DNA of 64,000 nucleotides from assembly GCA_036346275.1 (NCBI GenBank), contig CM070723.1:32494176-32558175 (forward strand), written 5' to 3'. A model generated the notes under the pieces. The model made no database searches. It was not told where the DNA came from and worked only from the letters and a program-made list of their open reading frames with translations. Both the position numbers and the translations under genes were made by a program. The DNA comes from Otatea glauca. Taxonomy: Eukaryota; Streptophyta; Magnoliopsida; Poales; Poaceae. Positions within the stretch are counted from its first letter, which is position 1, and each line of letters begins with the position of its first letter. Below, in pieces: positions 59,692 to 64,000 of this stretch.

Positions 59692-62136
59692 ATGGACCGA
59701 AGCTGGATATACACTTAGAACCATGTGAGTGCCGAGTACATTAATGGCGTCTCCGCTTTTAGAAGAGCTGCAGAAGAGGATATGTTTAATAAGGGGGTGC
59801 AGTTTATGTCTTGTCCGTGCATTGACTGTGAGAATCTGAAGATGTTTCGAAACTTTTCGCAGATTGAAGCACACTTGATTATGAGGGGTTTCAAAAGGGG
59901 GTATACATGTTGGACCAGTCACGGTGAAGAGAAGGAGATACAAGAAGCAGGTAGTATTAACATGGTCGACGAAGTCAATGATATGCCGGATGATCATATC
60001 GATTGTGGTTCCGACGAGGATAGGTTGCAGGAAGATAATCTGAATCAGATGCCGCGCGATGTAGAAGGGAACCGTGATGATAGAGAATATGGTAAACTCC
60101 GTGGCTTGATGGAGGACTCGGAGAAACCTTTGTTCCCAGGCTGCAAGTCGAAATACACAAGGTTGTCATCCGTGCTTGAACTGCTGAAATTGAAAGCAAG
60201 CAACGGTTGGTCCGACAAGAGTTTTACAGCGCTGTTACGTTTATTGGCGGACATGCTTCCCGAGGGAAACGAGTTGCCGACAACCACCTACAAAGCTAAG
60301 AAGGTTCTTTGTACCTTGGGAATGGAAGTAGAAAGAATACATGCATGTCCGAACGACTGTATCCTGTACCGCTAAGAGTACGCGAACTTGCACATATGTC
60401 CTGTGTGCAACGCGTCCCGGTACAAGCGTAAGAGTCATTCAGATGATGACAGCAAGGGCATCCAGGTGATGAAAGGACCTCCTGCTAAGGTGGAATGGTA
60501 TCTGCCTATAATTTCTCATTTGAAGCGTTTGTTTGCGAACCCAAATGTGGCAAAATTGTTGCGTTGGCACTCGAAATGATGGAATGCTAAGGCACCCTGC
60601 TGATTCCATCCAATGGAGAAACATCGATAGAAGGTTTCAAGAATTCGGTGAGGATCCGAGGAATATAAGGTTTGGATTGAGTACAGATGGAATGAATCAT
60701 TTCAGTAACATGAGCAGCCGGCATAGCACTTGGCCCGTGAAACTCTGTATCTACAACCTTCCTCCTTGGTTGTGTATGAAGCGGAAGTACATTTTGTTGT
60801 ATGTACTTATCAAAGGATCGAAATAACCTGGGAAAGATATTGATGTGTACCTAGCACCATTGGTGGAAGATCTGAAAACACTATGGGTTCCCGGGGTACA
60901 GGTATGCGATACGTACAAACGAGAGAACTTCACTTTGCACTGCCTTTTGTTTTGCACCATAAATGATTACTCTGCCCTTGGTAACCTATCAGGCCAGAGT
61001 ACAAAAGGAACCAAAGCCTGCACTCACTGCTTAGACAATACCGAGAGTGTGTGGCTGAATCACTCGCGCAAAACCGTTTACATGCATCACCGTAGGTTCC
61101 TTCGGAGGAATCACCCATACCGCAAAATGAAAAAATAATTAGATGGAATGAACGAAGACGGTTCAGCTCCAAAGCCTTTAAGTGGGATATATGTCCATGA
61201 TATGGTTAAGAACTTAGATGTTGCGTTTGGAAAGGGGCGTAAATTGTTGTCCCGTGAGAAGAGCACATGGAAGAAGAGATCAATATTTTGAGATCTAACT
61301 TATTGGGAGCACCTAGAAGTTCGGCACTGCATCGATGTGATGCACGTGGAGAAGAATATCTGTGATAGCTTGATTGGTCTCTTATTGAATATTAAAGGCA
61401 AATCAAAGGACAGTACCAATGCACGCCTTGACTTGGTCGATATGGGATAAGACCTGAGTTAGCACCGAAAGAGACAGATACAGGGCGAACATACTGCGAA
61501 CCTGCTTGTTACACTTTGTCTAAGGCCGAGAGAACTGAACTGTCCCAGTACTTGCATGGTGTGAAAGTTCCGTCCGGTTACTCCTCTAATATGAAGAGAC
61601 TTGTTTCGATACAAGATTTGAAATTAGTTGGCATGAAGTCTCATGATTGTCATGTGCTGATGACACAAATGCTCCCAGTGGCAATTAGAAGTATTTTGCC
61701 AGTCAAGGTTCGGGAGACAATCACGAGGCTGTGTTATTTCTTTAACACAATTGCTCAGAAGGTCATAGATCCCGAAGCACTAGATGCACTGCAGGCTGAG
61801 GTGGTGATGACTCTATGTAATCTTGAGATGTATTTCCCTCCATCATTTTTCGATATCATGGTCCATCTCGTTGTTCATCTTGTGATAGAGATAAAAGATA
61901 TGCGAGCCCGTGTTCCTACGTAGAATGTACCCATTCGAGAGGTATATGGGAATTCTCAAGTCCTACGTACGGAATCGATCTCGACCGGAGGGTAGCATTG
62001 TCGAAGGTTATGCAACCGAAGAAGTCGCAGAGTTCTGCATCGATTACATGGCTCAGGTCGAACCAATAGGTGTGCCTCGATCTTGCCATGAGGGGAGACT
62101 CCAGGGCATCAGGACCATCGGAAGGAAAGCAATCAC
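59692..62136 (+). pseudogene. TNP2-type CACTA transposase (CACTA-H), inactivated and 3'-truncated
   Basis: The ATG at 59692 after a CGTAG splice-like site opens MDRSWIYT, followed at once by a TAG (59716). Reading on: transposase-associated domain with CPCIDCENLKMF and CWTSHGEEKE; linker; TNP2 core with RFGLSTDGMNHFS, SSRHSTWPV, YNLPPWLC, DIDVYLAPL, CTINDYSALGNL, HCIDVMHVEK; DUF4218-like end (LKLVGMKSHDCHVLMTQ, FPPSFFDIMVHL, YPFERYMG, EGSIVEGYATEEV). Other breaks: TAA near 60373, frameshift near 60575, TAA at 60824, TAA near 61137, stop near 61290, frameshift near 61450 and near 61915. The DUF4216-type end is missing. It is clearly diverged from the 22472 copy, so it belongs to another family. 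Confidence 0.92.
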
Positions 62137-62260
62137 GCCGGTTGTGTTCTAGAACCGGCAGTGATAAGTATTTTACCTCGCAAACTCGTAAGTATTTTCC
62201 CGCGCAATCCATATCACTGCCGGTACTGCGCAGAATCGGCAGTGACAAGTACTTTATATA
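62137..62260. repeat. TCACTGCCGG-type repeats joined to the truncated TNP2 gene
   Basis: Two inverted pairs (CACGCCGGTTGTG...AACCGGCAGTGATAAG and ATCACTGCCGGTAC...CGGCAGTGACAAG) resemble the CACTA-G array. No terminus follows. Confidence 0.75.
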
Positions 62261-62369
62261 GGTGAAATCGCCTTTCCGAACCGAGCAGAACAGACGGGAT
62301 CGGTGGCAACTATTTTGGCAATTTGCTGATTGTTCCAAAATTCATCTCGAATTTCTCTCCAAGGTTAGT

Positions 62370-63003
62370 AATTTGTTCGAATTAGCTGAACAGACGGGCT
62401 GACAGGAGGGGTCGCCAGAGAGAGGGGCCCACGAGGCAGAGACAAGGGAAGAGAACTTCAAGTTCTTCTGCAATCTGATGCGACTTTGATCCATTGAATC
62501 AGTTATCTATCTTGTCTATAATTTAATGAAATTTTTAATGAGTATAATAGAGATAAGGTTGATCACACTGTTAAATTATAATACTGACATGATATCTGTG
62601 GAATTTATAAAAATTCTGACAAGGTACTGTGCACAGATTTCAGTTTTATGTATTTAATTAATCTGGGAGTATATAACTTATCAAATATTTGTGAAACCTT
62701 TTTTGAAGGTTTATTACGGCCATATTGGTCTCCTGTAAAATTTTAAACTTCAAATTCTTTATCTTTTATTTACTAAAATTGTTACATTGATATTTCCAGA
62801 TTTTCAACTTTCTGTTTTTGAATTTTTATAATTATCAAATTTAATAATTATTTTCTGATATTTTTACTTTTGATGGGCCGATCAAGAATGAAGATATTAT
62901 AAAAAAATTCACACAGAATGTATGAAAATTAATTTATGATATATTTACTATTTGTAGTGAAGAAACATTAATTTACTTTCATTTCATGTTAAAATGCTTT
63001 GAC
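62370..63003 (-). mobile_element. LTR fragment related to solo LTR S1, reverse orientation
   Basis: Segments such as ATTTATAAAAATTCTGACAA...CTGGGAGTATATAACTT (62590-62690) match the reverse complement of 9060-9600 in S1, and the match runs right up to the next insertion at about 63004. Only the 5' end of the LTR is covered. Confidence 0.7.
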
Positions 63004-64000
63004 ATGTGAGACCCCGTTCTGATGAACAGGAACCTCCATGTGATTACTGCGCTATTCCCTGGATCAGTTGCTAGCACTCACATGTTTACAACAATTGGGA
63101 TCACAACCACACCACAATTAATTACAGCGGAAACTAAAATACAAAGAGAAGCTTAAGAAACAGAGGATAGCAGCAAAAGAAGCAATATCTTGTAGTTTGC
63201 CCATCCGACCTGCAGGCAACTGACAAGGCATAAACTCCAGACAGAACACGACGAAGAAGATCCCACAACCTACGACGAGAAGAGACTCGAAGCCTCGCTA
63301 ACTCATCCACCTAAAATAATAATTAAGCAAGGGTGAGTACTTTACGTACTCAGCAAGACTTGAGCAAAACCTATAATATATGCAGGCCATTTCAAAGGAA
63401 AGGCTAATACAGTTAGTTTGCATAAAGCGAAATTGAATTGTAAAACAAGTTATCATTTGCAAACAGAATTTATAAGAGCAAGTTGATTGATAATAAAATA
63501 GATACAACAGTAAGTAATACTCACAGTCCTCCATGACGTGAGTTTCGAATAATCCAAACCACAAGGTCCATCAATGTCAGCCCTTCGACATAAAGCAATA
63601 GTGTAGTGTACGATTATTGTGAAGTGTACGATTATTGTGAAGTGTACGATTAACATTTAGGGTTATTGCACTAGTAAAACTAAGATGAAAACCAAGTTGT
63701 TATAAGAATATTTTTCCAAATTATGGTAGTACATATCCTAAATATCATTTCTGAACTAATCTTCATAATATTAACATTTAGAAGAGATATTCTACAGGCT
63801 GTCGAAAAGGCTTAAGTGATTCTATTACTTAGAAAACATAACATGTAGGGCTATGTTACTAGTTCATTTTATATGTAAAACATAGTATAACAAAATACCT
63901 TCTTTAAAATACAGTAGTATGCACTTTATAGAGTATTTCTATACTGTTTTCATAATTCTTTTCATTTGGACGAGATACTTTATAGGCTACTGAAAATGCT
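63004..64000 (-). mobile_element. Another gypsy-type LTR, reverse orientation, cut by window end
   Basis: It starts near TGTGAGACCCCGTTCTG, with landmarks in the same order as the end of the Gyp-2 LTR (AGCGGAAA at 63127, GAGTAC..GTACTCAGCAAG at 63334-63356). It interrupts the S1-like fragment. The other end and any target duplication lie outside. No gene. Confidence 0.65.
63601..63656. repeat. 18-bp tandem repeat (about 3 units)
   Basis: GTGTACGATTATTGTGAA is repeated nearly three times in the last LTR. Confidence 0.85.

Larger units (their letters stand above)
58519..62136 (+). mobile_element. CACTA-H: left terminus, array and TNP2 gene (TCACAGACGGTT family)
   Basis: It begins CACTACTACAGAAAGGC, then TCACAGACGGTT/AACCGTCTGTGA pairs to 58815, a leader with degenerate tandem repeats, and a TNP2 gene that stops abruptly at about 62136 against TCACTGCCGG-type repeats. 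No right terminus of its own (CTGTAGTAGTG) follows, so the 3' part is deleted, or the gene belongs to CACTA-G. Confidence 0.8.

Overview
This is plant nuclear DNA, almost certainly from a grass (Poaceae). The evidence is nested long-LTR gypsy elements primed by initiator-Met tRNA, copia remnants, several En/Spm (CACTA) families with TNP2 and Ulp1-type genes, AT-rich intergenic DNA and one monocot-style DIR1-like lipid-transfer protein gene. No bacterial, organellar, rRNA, tRNA-gene or CRISPR features were seen. Most of the window is transposon inside transposon. The labels below are mine.

Layout. 1-2793: end of a gypsy element on the minus strand (5' LTR plus PBS), inserted in a Ty1/copia pol remnant (2794-3518, + strand) that runs into its own LTR (3519-4096). 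That LTR is cut by a second copia-type LTR (4097 to about 5740). 6981-7779 is a large inverted repeat attached to a CACTA end (CACTA-B, terminus 8048). CACTA-B sits in the TNP2 gene of CACTA-A (minus strand, 5' terminus 18838). The same TNP2 gene is also split by a 5.4-kb solo LTR (S1, 8503-17358, TSD ATTCA), which itself contains a 3.4-kb solo LTR (S2, 12256-15702, TSD TTGAT).

19717-47029 is CACTA-C, a non-coding element built on a 196-bp tandem repeat. Into its third repeat unit went CACTA-D (20700-46458, 25.8 kb, TSD GAA). CACTA-D carries, all on the + strand, a degenerate TNP2 gene and a degenerate TNPA/Ulp1-peptidase gene, each preceded by the same inverted-repeat cassette. It also carries fragments of two host genes (an auxilin-like J domain and an RHD3/SEY1-type GTPase), a small LTR-derived element (28788-30249, TSD CCAAC) and a degenerate 11-kb Ty3/gypsy chromovirus on the minus strand (Gyp-2, 30400-41418, TSD GTGTA).

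47030-49264 is the only non-transposon island. It holds one apparently intact single-exon gene on the minus strand, a DIR1-like lipid-transfer protein (48170-48484). 49265-55754 is CACTA-E (minus, TSD TTA), a deletion derivative that kept a TNPA/Ulp1 gene. 56505-56683 is a 179-bp CACTA MITE (TSD ACA). 58287-62260 holds CACTA-G (terminus only) and CACTA-H with a degenerate TNP2 gene (+). 62370-64000 holds two LTR pieces in reverse orientation, the second running off the window.

The most interesting theme is that all CACTA families here use subterminal repeats fitting one 12-mer frame, TCANNNNCGGTT, differing in the four central bases. One element (CACTA-D) carries three versions. Coordinates come from reading the sequence by eye. 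No alignment or database search was run.
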